Source: Sympetrum striolatum
Taxonomy: Eukaryota; Arthropoda; Insecta; Odonata; Libellulidae
DNA: 64,000 nucleotides
Reading direction: 5' to 3'
NCBI GenBank assembly: GCA_947579665.1
Contig: OX388349.1
Coordinates: 27,808,459 to 27,872,458, forward strand
In this document: positions 49,285 through 59,700 of the stretch, piece after piece
How positions within the stretch are numbered: position 1 is the stretch's first letter
How the letters are laid out: every line of letters begins with the position of its first letter
Notes under the pieces: model-generated
What the model saw: only the letters and a program-made list of their open reading frames with translations
What the model was told of the DNA's origin: nothing
Databases searched by the model: none
Made by a program: the position numbers and the translations under genes

Positions 49285-49650
49285 TTCTGATTCGATGAGG
49301 AGAACAATGGCGAACTACCTCGGATGGAATTGTCTTATTTATAGAAGACTTGAGTATCGATGGAACCTTTTTGATAAATTTATCACAACCGATTTCGGGG
49401 AGGAGATAGCTGATATTGTTATCCCAGTTATAAAATTTCGCGATCTTCAAGAGAGAACAAAAAAGCGATACAGGTAGGTAGTTGCCAGGAGAGATGGATA
49501 CTTTTGGTCGTTTTTCTAGCGAAGTATTAGAGAAGCTAATAGCTATCCAGGTTAGATAGGGATTTTGCTGTCTTACACCCGCTGCCACGAACCACTGGTG
49601 GATTGCAGGGTTTGAATGTAAATTCACCTCACTCCTCACCCGGCCTAGTA
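49285..49650 (+). mobile_element. LINE-D: degenerate reverse-transcriptase tail
   Basis: One plus-strand frame reads YLGWNCLIYRRLEYRWNLFD then KF...EE...PVIKFRDLQERTKKRYR. After a stop it continues with FWSFF, stop, RSIREANSYPG. This is the generic LINE ending: LGWe.L..RR...r..LF.K ... R...... SFF.RsI.eWN. Several in-frame stops show it is dead. Downstream, TGCCACGAACCACTGGTGG then ATTGCAGGGT at about 49579-49609 occupies the position of the LINE-A 3' hairpin but differs in sequence. It is therefore a related family or a diverged relative. Confidence 0.6.
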
Positions 49651-49701
49651 AAACTCATTCCTCTCTATAAGCTCTTTTAACTTATGTCAGAGGAAGTGAG
49701 G

Positions 49702-49782
49702 TACACTCCTGGCCAAAATTAACGCACCACCGGTCGTTAGGATCGCTAGGGAGGTGGTGCGTTAATTTTGGCCAGGGCTGTA
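49702..49782. mobile_element. Minimal Tc1/mariner-type MITE, 77 bp, with TA flanks
   Basis: The sequence between the flanking TA dinucleotides (49702-49703 and 49781-49782) begins CACTCCTGGCCAAAATTAAC and ends with its near-perfect reverse complement. The arms are about 28 bp with roughly three mismatches near the tips, around a loop of about 21 bases. CTGGCCAAAATTAA-like ends and TA target duplication are the hallmark of Tc1-like elements. At 77 bp it is little more than two terminal inverted repeats. Confidence 0.8.
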
Positions 49783-50090
49783 CCATCCGGCGTCCGGGTT
49801 AAACCTACTTAACTGACAGTTCCAGTACAAGAAAACATCTTAACCAATAAAAATCCACATGTTAAATTATTTAATTGCTTATATCCTGTTGTCAATTATA
49901 TATGTATCTACCTTAAATGATGTTTATCGCAAGTCTAAAGTATAAACCGCTTATTGTCAACTATTATAGCCTCTATGTTCCCCTAGTTCTATTATCTATT
50001 GTTGCTAAATCTCAAGAATGATTCACTCAAAATTTAGATCCCAGAAAATACGTAGCTGGATGGTGTAGAAATATAAATGTTGTCTATGTC
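49783..50090. other. Unassigned A+T-rich DNA
   Basis: No feature seen between the miniature element and the LINE-A fragment. Confidence 0.5.
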
Positions 50091-50094
50091 TATA

Positions 50095-50625
50095 TGAACG
50101 GGTGAGAGTGGTGCAAGATCCATTTATTGCTTTCGTATATCGCTCGTGGAAGAATGAATTCTTGAAACGATTAGTTCTAACATCTATTTCCCGAACCTTC
50201 CTCGAAATATCTGAGATTCCTATACAACAGAGAGATCGAATTATATCAGTAACATAGTTTGATGACGTATATTCTCTTAACTAATTTAGTAAATTTATCC
50301 TTTGTATTAATTTTCTATCTTCTAAAGATTCCCACCCCGTGCCCTGAATCATTTGAGTAACCCTTACTTGCTTTATCGTGGAAATTCTTCACAAATCGCA
50401 TCGCCTTTCGTTGTATGTACCTATTCTAATTCTCGAAAACAGCATAACACTTGTCGGCAGGGCACTATATACTACATACATACTAAAGGTCCTGGCTAAC
50501 GCTAAGTATGTACCATCGCTCGCGAACTTTGCTCCTACCGACTATTCTCTTTATGAAGCCGATTTTATTAAGTTATTTTCCGCATACATATTATTGATGA
50601 GTTATTCGTGAGAGTTACTCAAAGA
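50095..50625 (-). mobile_element. LINE-A fragment, degenerate
   Basis: Plus-strand blocks CGCATCGCCTTTCG, CTAATTCTCGAAAACA and GCTAACGCTAAGTA...CATCGCTCGCGAAC match in order the corresponding blocks at 63200-63340 (CGCATCGCCTTTCGC, CTAATTCCCGAATATG, CATCGCTCGTAAAC). The portion at 50095-50360 matches 61060-61300. On the minus strand it therefore encodes the LVRP..LEYA to QDAG segment and the following region of LINE-A, with frameshifts and stops. No intact frame remains. Confidence 0.7.
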
Positions 50626-51245
50626 TAAAAAAATATTATTCCCTCCAGAAACACCAGATTAAGGCGGTAAATACTGCAATTACTTCTGCAGTCAATTATT
50701 TTTACTATGTTGATGATGGTCATGTTAATGGCTAGTATAGCTGAAGCAAAGTAATAACTTAGTTTTAGCATAGAAATTATAACGGCGCAGTGTGTATTGT
50801 AAGGGATCAAAGAGAGATAGATGTAAGCGATTATGCAGACAGGGTTAGAGGTTTGAAGAGGTAGGCATATAGCACTCCACTTAACCCCTGTTGCAAAAAG
50901 AGCTTTCCCCCCCTCGACGGCCCTTTCTCCGGAATGATGGAGGTGGGAGAGTATTGGGGAGGACGGGACTATCCTGCGGGATGCTCCACCGGGACGATGA
51001 ATGTGCTCGCCGTGGGAAGGGAATGTTCCCCGGACGGGAATTAAGGTTACCTTTTTTCGAAGGGGCGTAAAAGAGGAGGAAAAGGGAAAGAAGATGGAAA
51101 AAGTGGGGAAGAAGGAGAAACAGTAGCAGATACAGAAGAGGGAGGGAGTGGGGATCATTCGGCATTCTTCTCTCCTCATTGTTATTTTTATAATTTTAGA
51201 CTGAAACGCAAATATTTGAAGGTTTAGCGAATTAAACACCATGAC
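50626..51245. other. G+C-elevated and purine-rich island
   Basis: 50880-51030 is G+C-rich; 51040-51160 is purine-rich on the plus strand. A 207-codon minus-strand frame spans it, but in the island it is mostly S, F, P and L, and it shows no domain. Treated as compositional. Confidence 0.5.
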
Positions 51246-52850
51246 GCATCATTCTAGGAGTTTAGTTCAATAGTGTCACATTCTTAGAGATATTACGAAT
51301 CTCTGGGAAAAATATAAATTTTTGCAGCTATGATTTACTAAATAACGAATCCTTAAAGCGACGATGTGCGCAATCATTATTTTTTATAATATTAATAGTC
51401 ATGAATAGCTAACGCTAAAATCAATAATGGTTAATTACGATTTTTTTCGTGATCACCAATTTTGCATAACTACGGATCTTTACTGCGTAATATGAAATTT
51501 ACAGGGATGACTCACGAGATCACGACTCATTTTTAAATGTGTTGAAGAAAATTCTAATCGATTTTAAAGAGCGATTAAGGCATTTTTGAACAGAAAAGTA
51601 AATTTTGATAGGGCAAATATAGTCAACAAGGAAAGAGGGGGAAATCTCTTTCAGATTGTATAAGATGGGTTACAGCTAATAATTCTAATAAGATATTTCA
51701 TGTGGTGTCTCTTCAGCTTAAAATTTCCATTCATATAAATGCACCTAAGACGAACAGATATAAACCTACCCATGAAGAGGTTCGATACCCCAACATTTCA
51801 CACGTAGTTTGATGAAATTTTGCCTATAATAGTAAATCTTTAAGTTTAAATTAACTTGAAAAGGAATTCCAACAAAAAAACTGGAAAGGGTTCAAGGCGT
51901 TACGCGGTCAGTATCCCAATACGTTGCGCAAGGAATAGTGAAATAGGATAGAGAAGAAAGCAAGTGTAGATACAAGCTGCCATGGAAATACCAAATATGA
52001 GATGAAGAGGCGAATGTATAAAAAGAAGTTTAAAATAGGATAAGGAGTATCAGGGGAGACCGGAGAAAAAGGAAATAATGAGAGAGTAAATGTGTGGTAG
52101 ATGCGGTCAAAGAATATTTGTAGTTCCAATGAAGAAGTGGAACCAAGTGGGCTAAGGTGCATGACTGTGACAGAAAATATTGAACATCACTGCATATATT
52201 TACGGCCATTAAAAAGGTTCCTCCCATGGTGTAAAGTAAATAGGGGAATGTGAAGGTAAACTATAGAACGAATGAATGTTTTGAGAAGAATGCATCAGTT
52301 GGAAAGAAAGAAAAAATTAGTAACATATATGGAAAAAAGATGGAGCGGGGAAAAGAAAAGGTTTGAAGGTGTTTGTAGACAAGGGAATTACTTTCAGAAT
52401 TGACACTTGAAATTCCTATCGTAAATTTTTGCGTCCCTATCTAAGCATATAGAGTTGCCCGATACTGATATATCTTGCAAATCACGTTGCTTGAGTTTTC
52501 TCAGAAAATATTTTTATTGCAGATTACCCATTCTTTTATTCCAGATGTTTAGAAATTTTTTGCCAAGTTATTATATTCAGAGCAACTATTTCCACATATT
52601 AAGATTGATCTAATATTATTTTCTCTTAAATTAAATACTTTTGACTTCAAGGCCTGGAATTCTTGACTGTTTATTTTATATAAACATCAACAGCCATTCT
52701 ATTTTTAAGTCGGATCGGATGAAATTAATGAAAGATAATGAAATTAAAATCATTTAAGTGTGCAATGTGGTGGTGAATAATAAATATAATGGATGGAGAG
52801 GCTCTTTAGTAAATTTCTTAGTGAGAAGGCAATTGATAGATATCACGGTT
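51246..52850. other. Unassigned DNA
   Basis: A+T-rich to 51900. 51900-52370 is purine-rich on the plus strand, with frames on the opposite strand that I do not recognise. 52380-52850 is A+T-rich. Confidence 0.5.
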
Positions 52851-52851
52851 T

Positions 52852-52912
52852 CAAGGTTTATGTAACAATTTGGATAACTTTGATGGCTATCCAAACTGCT
52901 ACATAAACCCTG
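52852..52912. repeat. 61-bp hairpin with 25-bp arms
   Basis: CAAGGTTTATGTAACAATTT continuing GGATA pairs with the reverse complement of TATCCAAACTGCTACATAAA continuing CCCTG, with about three mismatches and an 11-base loop. One end reads CAGGGTTTATGTAGCAGTTT on the minus strand, resembling a hAT- or Tc1-type terminus, but the flanks show no matching duplication. It is either a minimal TIR-TIR element or a small-RNA-like hairpin. Confidence 0.75.
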
Positions 52913-53190
52913 AAAATTATATCATATGACCAACTGCATACGCCTTCAGAAGTGGTCGGAAAAGAAACTAGTGCCCATTGCCCAAGCAAAACAGACTGTT
53001 GGTTTACTCAACGTCGTAAAAATCTCATTCACATTCCCTAACATCCCTGACATACCTAAGGGTGTTCTTTACTTCATGCTGTAGAAATTTGGAGAGCGAG
53101 GAATCTGTTTTCCTTTAATGGAGTGACTTAACACTGCGTTCAAAGGGTAGGCAGTCTAGGTAAAATACAGAATAATCGGTACTAGAAGAG
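52913..53190. other. Unassigned DNA
   Basis: No feature supported. Confidence 0.5.
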
Positions 53191-53194
53191 TCGT

Positions 53195-53290
53195 TAGATA
53201 CCGGCCGCGGTGGCGTTATGGTTAGCGTGATGTAAGCAACCATGCATGGAAACCCTCTTAAAGCATGCTCGACAACAGAAAAATGTGGTA
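53195..53290 (+). repeat. Possible tRNA-derived SINE head
   Basis: GGCCGCGGTGGCGTTATGGT then TAGCGTG closely resembles the GGCCGCGGTGGC...ATGGTTAGCG start and box A common in tRNA-derived SINEs. The expected box B would fall near 53265, where only a degenerate GCTCGACAAC is seen. Either box B has decayed or the match is partial. Confidence 0.4.
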
Positions 53291-56260
53291 CCTAAAGTTT
53301 CTGTTCGTTCATTTGGAATTCGTCCAATATATTTTGAGGTTACTTAAGTTCGTAATCGGAAGATAAAGGTTGAGGAATTGAAGAGGGGCACCTCTGACTG
53401 CCCAACCTTGAGCAGTATCTTGCTCTATACAGGAATCTATTAATTGGCCTCCCAGATATTTGTTCAAGTTGGCGAGAACTCGGTGAGCATATATTCAAGA
53501 AAGTATACTAAATCAGGCGACAGAGTTCCGCACACGTCCTAATGAAGTTACCTATCATGTTTGCTCTCTGACACTTAGCCAATTTGATTCTGAATGTCTT
53601 TTAGAAATTCATTCTATCATTGTAATAGGAGTCCCTTTGATTTTCTTCCTTTACTCGTGTTCACCATATGTTTACTTCTGCCATTCCTTTTCTTCGCCGT
53701 AAGGTCATGGAAACAGAAAATTCCCTCTCCCCCTTGGGCTCTTCTAAAATAACTCTAAAATAACCCCTCGTACAGCAGTACCTCGTGAAAGGCTGGTTGA
53801 AAAGTATTACTCGAGCCGCCCTACTTCGCAAAGAAGGCATAAAATGAAGGCCTCGTGGCACCTGCGACCACCGATGTCCGCCGCCACCGGCGTTCACGTG
53901 ATTTGTTAAATTCATCCATCAGACAGTGGCTTCGTCGCAGAATTTCAATCATCTGAGAGAAAATTGCATAGAAGATGGTGAAGAATGATTTTTAGTCTCC
54001 TTTTTTGAGAGTATCTTTATGTTAGGCGATAATTTTCCTAATGCATTGAAGGGTTTTAACTTCAACGAATTGTAAGTTCATGTTTAGTTAGTTAGTATCT
54101 TTAATTAACTACCATCTCATTTGTTCTAATGAAGTTTCGTTTCACAGAGAGTATAGATCTCATTAGTTATAATCAAAATCTGGATACGCTTGCAGTACAA
54201 GACTCTCCTACTGTATTATTTAGTTTTGTCGTTTTTAGAAAACTTTTATTTCGTCTTTCTTCTCCATATTAAGCAAATCCCTCCATATTAAGCAGTATCA
54301 CTCTGAAGTCACTCCTTCGTTTTTTGTATGTATTATTTCTCGGTCTCTGTCCTATTTAATCAACAAATTATTACAAATATAAGCATTAGGTTTTATTCAA
54401 TAAATTCAGAATTCTATATATAATTTAGATAAGCTGCATGATATTGTTGAATACCCTCATTTGAGTCATGTCGTCTACAATGAGAGGCATATCAACTAAC
54501 AAGCACTATTCGCTGTCAGTACCTCTATTAGTTGTCAGTTAAATATTTGGTGTATGTGTAATATTTCCCCTTTTTTAAGCTATAATATCAGAATAAATTA
54601 CCATGAAGATTCTTATCGAAAATACGTGGTAAAGCTATTTTTGTTCGTATCGATTAAGTATGGCCTTATTATCGCGATCCAAAGCTTCGTCTTGCTTACG
54701 AAAAATGAGAACATTGAAAATATATATCCCGTAATATTTTGTCAGATGTAATTCAGATATTCTGATATTATATTTGGTCTGATATAACAGGTGTTCCAAG
54801 GAATCTTGTTTACAATTTTCGACGGATACTTCCTCAGCATCGTGATAACGACGTTCGGGAACCCAACTCAATTCGAAATGTGAAGGTCAGCTCGTCGAGA
54901 ATAAGTGTATTTACGAAGGAATAATACAGTGATGTGTGGTGGAATCTGTGGACTACGCAACGGAGAACTGAATAGGTGAGTCAGACTATTTTTTATACGT
55001 AGCCTGTTGCATTCTTCACGAACTTCCGTTTCAAATTTTACCAATAATTATGTCACTCAGTCCGATAAACTTCTAAGAGTACGTAATTCTTACAAAAAAG
55101 GATAAAGTCGCACTTAATTTGCATAAAGAGAATTCAGTTTTGTTATTTCCTAATGGAATTGATTTTAACTTAGCAATCCTACATGTTATTAGAAAATTAA
55201 TATTGCTCACCCAGCATAACTCCTGTAAGACATTTGTAAGACTTGGTTAACTGGATTAAAAAAATATATTAATATACTATTGCCGTTATTTTCATACATA
55301 TTCTATTTCTGAAAACTGTCCGATTACATTTTAATTCATTGAACATTAAGAACTATCGAAAACTATCAGTTTTATGTATACATTTTATTGGTCACTAATT
55401 TCTATACCTATTCTTCACTAATGGAGTGTTTAAAGTTTAATGAGAAAGTTTAAAAAACGATTAATTGCAAGCAAAAAAATAAGTAAGGCTTCCTGTAGCC
55501 AAGTATTTCTTTATTTACTATGTATACTCTAAGACTCAAACGGTGAAAGTATCGGATACATATCTGATTTTAGTCAAATACGAATGCTTTATAATTATGG
55601 AGGACGTTAAGGTCACTTTTCCGAGATATCGTAGCTCAGTAAACGATGATGAACAAAAATATGAGTATGATGTTCGAAATTTACATGAAAGTAAATTATC
55701 ATTTAAGTCAATATTGTGGAAAACCTATTGTTAGATATGCAAAACAGCCCAATTCCAATCAATAGTTTAAGGATGGCTGATCTTTTCATTCTATTACAAC
55801 CCACTTTCGTACAATAATCTTCCATGCGCAATAAAAGAATCAAATCTGGTCGAGGAAGTTCTTCTGTGGAAACGATGATTTCGTTAGCATATGCATAAGA
55901 TAGATTTTAGTTGCTATGCATGGGATGGCAATGGAAATGCAGTACTGCATGGTCCAACGCATAAAAATTTTACGAACGATATACAAGGATACTTTACGCT
56001 ACTGGAGATTAGACTTACTGGAGAGAGACGATACTTAAGAAAGAACTGATAAATGCGTACCACGTGGCATGTGAATAATTGGGTTTATTTCTGAACTGAG
56101 AATAAGAATTTATCACACCAAACGACACTGAGATAAAAGATAGAAAACTCGTGAAAATGTTTGGCGTAATTAATCTAGAAAGAAATCTCGTTCTGAAGGA
56201 GGGACGACGTTTTTCTACTAGTCGATGGGTAAAGAGTTTCTAAGAAGAAAAGTAATGACT
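53291..56260. other. Unassigned DNA
   Basis: 53650-53920 has higher G+C with an unremarkable 84-codon minus-strand frame. A 14-bp direct repeat, CTCCATATTAAGCA, occurs at 54262 and 54281. The rest is A+T-rich. No gene recognised. Confidence 0.5.
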
Positions 56261-58560
56261 CCAATCCATAATTACCTGATTAAAAACTTGCTGCTATGTT
56301 GGTAGTTATGTGCCTCCGTAAATTGCATTTGAAATAAAGAGAAGATGGCAGCTGTAAGGTGTTTCCCCACAATCTGTGTCCCTTCAGTCCAACGCTTCTC
56401 CCTCCCCTGACTCTCCCGTAGAAGCCCCCTTCCAGTGCTGAGGTTCGATGGAAACACGGACAATAGTACACGAAAACAATTTACCTCTGTCGGAACGAAG
56501 GCCGCTCGTGCGTTCGCCTCACTTGAAAAAATCTCTCCCCTTTAGTGATTCGAGGGCTACGCGGAAACGAAGGTTAAATGCTCTGATGAAGAACATTGGT
56601 GAAATACATAAGGGCCTGGGAGGGCATTGGATGGATTTGCGCGAGTGTAGGAATGTATACAGTGTAATAATCTTTTCGTGAAGTGCGTTAACGATTAAAG
56701 TTTCCTTTGTATTATGCTTATTTTTCTGTTATCTAGATACACGTTTATGAAAATTTTCATTAAATTTTGCCGGGTAGCATTAAATAATCGTACAAATTAA
56801 CTCTTAAATGTTCGCTATCCTATTTTCATTTTGGTTATGAAGCTATTTTTCCTGTTAGCATGGTTATTTGCTTTCCACTATGTCCTATTTCTGTTATACA
56901 AACCTTTAAATTGACGAACTTATTATCGGTGTATGAAATCCATTTAAAAATCTTTGAAGTTTTTATCCTATATAACATCTGGTTCCCGAGTTTTAAGGGA
57001 AAAATGCACATTCATACTAATTTTGTAATTTTATTATAATACTGTATAATCTACACCCACTATCACAGAAGAAACATAAACTTGAATGTAATATTTCCTT
57101 GTTCATGAATTAATGAATTGATAATAAGAGCTAATGAATGTTTTATAACAGCAAATTGAATGGTAGACCCGTGGACTATAATATTTTTTGTTGATTAATT
57201 TATCTTCGGATACCTTCAAAATGTTCATAATGTAATAATTTATCCCTCAATTTGCATTAAATAAAATAATCGAATTTATTATTGGGGGGAGAATAGATCA
57301 AATTACTTCGCTAAATTACTTTTATCTCAATGAACTTCCCGAATTATTTCATTACTGCCTTTGACATTGTTCGACCTCTAATTTTTTCCGAAGTTTCCAT
57401 TTCGTTGAATTAGAATTAATCATTCGCGTGAATAATGATTACAAATCATACCTACAAAAGAATAAAAATGAGATTTTTTAAAGCAGTTCCTTACTTATTT
57501 AATAAATGCGGCTAGGAACCAGGAAATAATGTAACTACATAATGAAATTAAAGAAAATCTGTCACGGGCAATGTAAAAACAAGTTAACATGTTTAACAAC
57601 GAATTAAATACGGTAGAAATGTGTAATTAAATTATCAATTAATGAAATTGATATTTTAAATATCATCGAGCATCACATATTTATCGCACATTGGAAAGTT
57701 GGCGAATTAATGAAAGCGGGCATCATTATGGAAATGTCACGATGTCGTTATTGTTATGTCAAAAATTTGGATTTCATCGCGTTATTCGTCGAATATCAGA
57801 TTAGCTGCAATTTCCGAAAACAATCTTTGTTTTCGAACGGACGTATTAGCAATTCTGACTGATTTTATCTGGCACAAAAGCACTGTTTTTAGAATATTCA
57901 GCTTGTAAATGGCTTGAGCTACAATCAAACTAAATGAATAATTATGAGAAACCTAAAATGTAGTGAAACTGTAGCATATTTAGAAAATTAGGCGAACAAT
58001 GTATTTATATGTGACACTAGAGTAGTACAGTAAGTGTTCCCTAGAGAGTACCATAAAATCATATTCTTTGAATTGTATTAATCGTTCAATTAAAGTGAAG
58101 CGTTAAGTGAAGTTTAAAATTTTATAAAGGCATACTTATTAATTTCTTCCGTTTTTTTTTGTTTTCATATTTTTAATAATAAATAGTAAAATATTATAAT
58201 AATAATTAATTTGACATTATCCTGAAAATAAGAGATCCATAATATAGAACGTTTAATGAATAACTAGCCAAATTCATTATGATTACAATTTTGGTCAATA
58301 CATTTACTCAAACTATGTTCTTAAATTTGGTTATGATGTAAGTGATAGGCCACAGGAAAAATGTTCTCAATTTCGGACGCATATATTTCTAATCTCTTAA
58401 TCAAGATGCCAATTGTGATTCTTCTTTCCCCAATAACTAATCAAATTTTTACAGTAACTTTTCAAATCGTAATATTTGATGATACGTTAACGATGTTCAA
58501 ATTGGCGGTTAATTCTTTCATTTCCTCTAGCTATGTGATTTTTCACAAAATATAACTGCT
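56260..58560. other. Unassigned DNA, with a possibly regulatory-looking part
   Basis: 56390-56660 is G+C-richer with frames on both strands and no motif. 57230-57880 has few repeats, and many TAAT/ATTA cores alongside AACAATCTTTGTTTTCG (SOX- and TCF-like words) near 57819. This is suggestive of an enhancer but not evidence of one. Confidence 0.35.
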
Positions 58561-58621
58561 CATCTGTACAGGAAGATTGTTCATTGTAATTAATAAAGTT
58601 AATAAATGTAAGCCAAAGTGT

Positions 58622-58700
58622 TTAACCCTTAACCAGTGACGTGCAATTTTTGTCACACTACCTGTGACGTGCGGTCTGGGAGACCGCAATTTTTTAAATA
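58622..58700. repeat. piggyBac 3' terminal and subterminal repeats
   Basis: TTAA, then CCCTTAACCAGTGACGTGC. A second TGTGACGTGC follows 28 bases later, leading into an 8-bp-armed palindrome (TGCGGTCT-GGG-AGACCGCA). This kind of repeated terminal motif plus palindrome is common at piggyBac-type ends. Confidence 0.7.
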
Positions 58701-58964
58701 TCTTTAAAGTTACTAAATGACACATTTAACAAAATTTAAAAGTCTCAATAAACTAATCAATTATTCAATAATTTGAATTCAAATTTAATTTTATGTTAAT
58801 AAGAACAAATTTTCAATTATTAATCATTGTACGAAGACAGTCAAAACAATGTCACATAATGTTTTAAATAATGTCACATATTAAGAATCAGATAGCTATT
58901 TTTGTAGAAAAGCCTTTAATGTATTTTTGGGATGATAAATGATAAAACCTTCTTGAAAAATATT

Positions 58965-59381
58965 TCATTCATTGTGTTTATCATGGATTCTGCAAACGTT
59001 CAATATTACATTTTTCGTGAAAAATGTCCTACCCCTCCATAGAAGCACAGTTTTTGCAAATGTTTTTTGTGCATTATAAAAAACTGGTTGTCTATATTTG
59101 CAGCAACAGAAGGAGGTTTTTCGTTTTTTGCATGGTGGGCAAAGTCGGCAAGTCTTCCACTTCTCTAGTTTATCTTCGACATTTTGAGGTTCTTCAACTG
59201 GTAGGTTCAGAATTTGGCCTGTATTGGCTCTTAATTGTGTGGGAATCTTGGTGTTCGACATTCTCCTCTTTAATTGTGGCCTAACTGACTCTGCAGCAAT
59301 GCATTTAGTAAAATCGTACCTATTCAGATACTTTTTGTCTTTTAGAGACTGCTGGAGCACAAAAGAATTCTTGAAGAAATT
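58965..59381 (-). pseudogene. piggyBac transposase, C-terminal fragment
   Basis: The minus-strand frame opens just inside the 5' terminal repeat and runs to a stop at 58965, about 340 bp from the 3' end. It begins FFKNSFVLQQSLKDKKYLNR. After a linker (MSNTKIPTQLRANT) comes a cysteine-rich block, WKTCRLCPPCKKRKTSFCCC then KYRQPVF. This matches the zinc-binding C-terminal domain of piggyBac transposases (C..C ... kT...C..C...vC..H), which binds terminal DNA. A phenylalanine stands where the last cysteine is expected, and no ligand histidine follows in place. The N-terminal and DDD catalytic domains are missing, removed by the internal deletion, so it cannot catalyse transposition. Confidence 0.75.
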
Positions 59382-59412
59382 TTAAGTGTCACAAAAATGC
59401 TTTCTGGGTTAA

Positions 59413-59700
59413 CTTGGGCATCTTTGAAAGAAAGGAAATTAGAAGCTAGGCTGAAATTGCTTGAGAGACTTATGTTAGAAAACATATTTGCAGAGGAAAT
59501 TACCGGTATCAAGTGGCCCCTCTGTTACTTCGGCCGATTCGATAATGAACGTAAATTAAGATAAATAGAGGTTAGGGCAATACGTTCCAAAAAGTTAATT
59601 TTTACGCGAACAATACGCGATAATAACCGAGTAGCAATAACTTGAACACCCTGCCAAACGCCGAAAGGCGACTAGTAGGGTATTAATGTAGTTATGAAAA
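59413..59700 (+). mobile_element. LINE-A tail, degenerate
   Basis: A plus-strand frame gives LTWASLKERKLEARLKLLER, then NIFAEEITGIKWPLCYFGRF, then DNERKLR. After a stop it gives RSKKLIFTRTIRDNN. These parallel GWESFEDRRKIQRINLLNKF ... DTARKIRV ... KNSFFPRSI of the copy at 7426. The 3' hairpin (ACGCCGAAAGGCGAC within CCTGCC...TAGGGT) lies at 59651-59681, followed by ATTAATGTAG. It abuts the TTAA of the piggyBac element exactly, so the piggyBac element probably inserted into or beside this LINE; its left flank shows no recognisable LINE-A residues. Confidence 0.75.

Larger units (their letters stand above)
58622..59412 (-). mobile_element. Internally deleted piggyBac-like transposon with TTAA flanks
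   Basis: TTAA occurs at both ends (58622-58625 and 59409-59412), giving a 783-bp element between them. The right end, read inward on the minus strand, begins CCCAGAAAGCATTTTTGTGACAC. The left end, read inward on the plus strand, begins CCCTTAACCAGTGACGTGCA and continues ATTTTTGTCACAC. The GCA.TTTTTGT.ACAC part is shared, as expected of terminal repeats. Subterminal features at the left end are a second GTGACGTGC, the palindrome TGCGGTCTGGGAGACCGCA (58670-58688) and two AATGTCACATA words (about 58848-58880). Only the end of the transposase gene remains. Exact precision at TTAA with no extra duplication is the piggyBac signature. Confidence 0.85.

Noticed and set aside
50619..51242. 207-codon minus-strand open frame
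   Set aside because: Same compositional cause: it is held open by a pyrimidine-rich strand, no motif is seen, and another frame is open in parallel.
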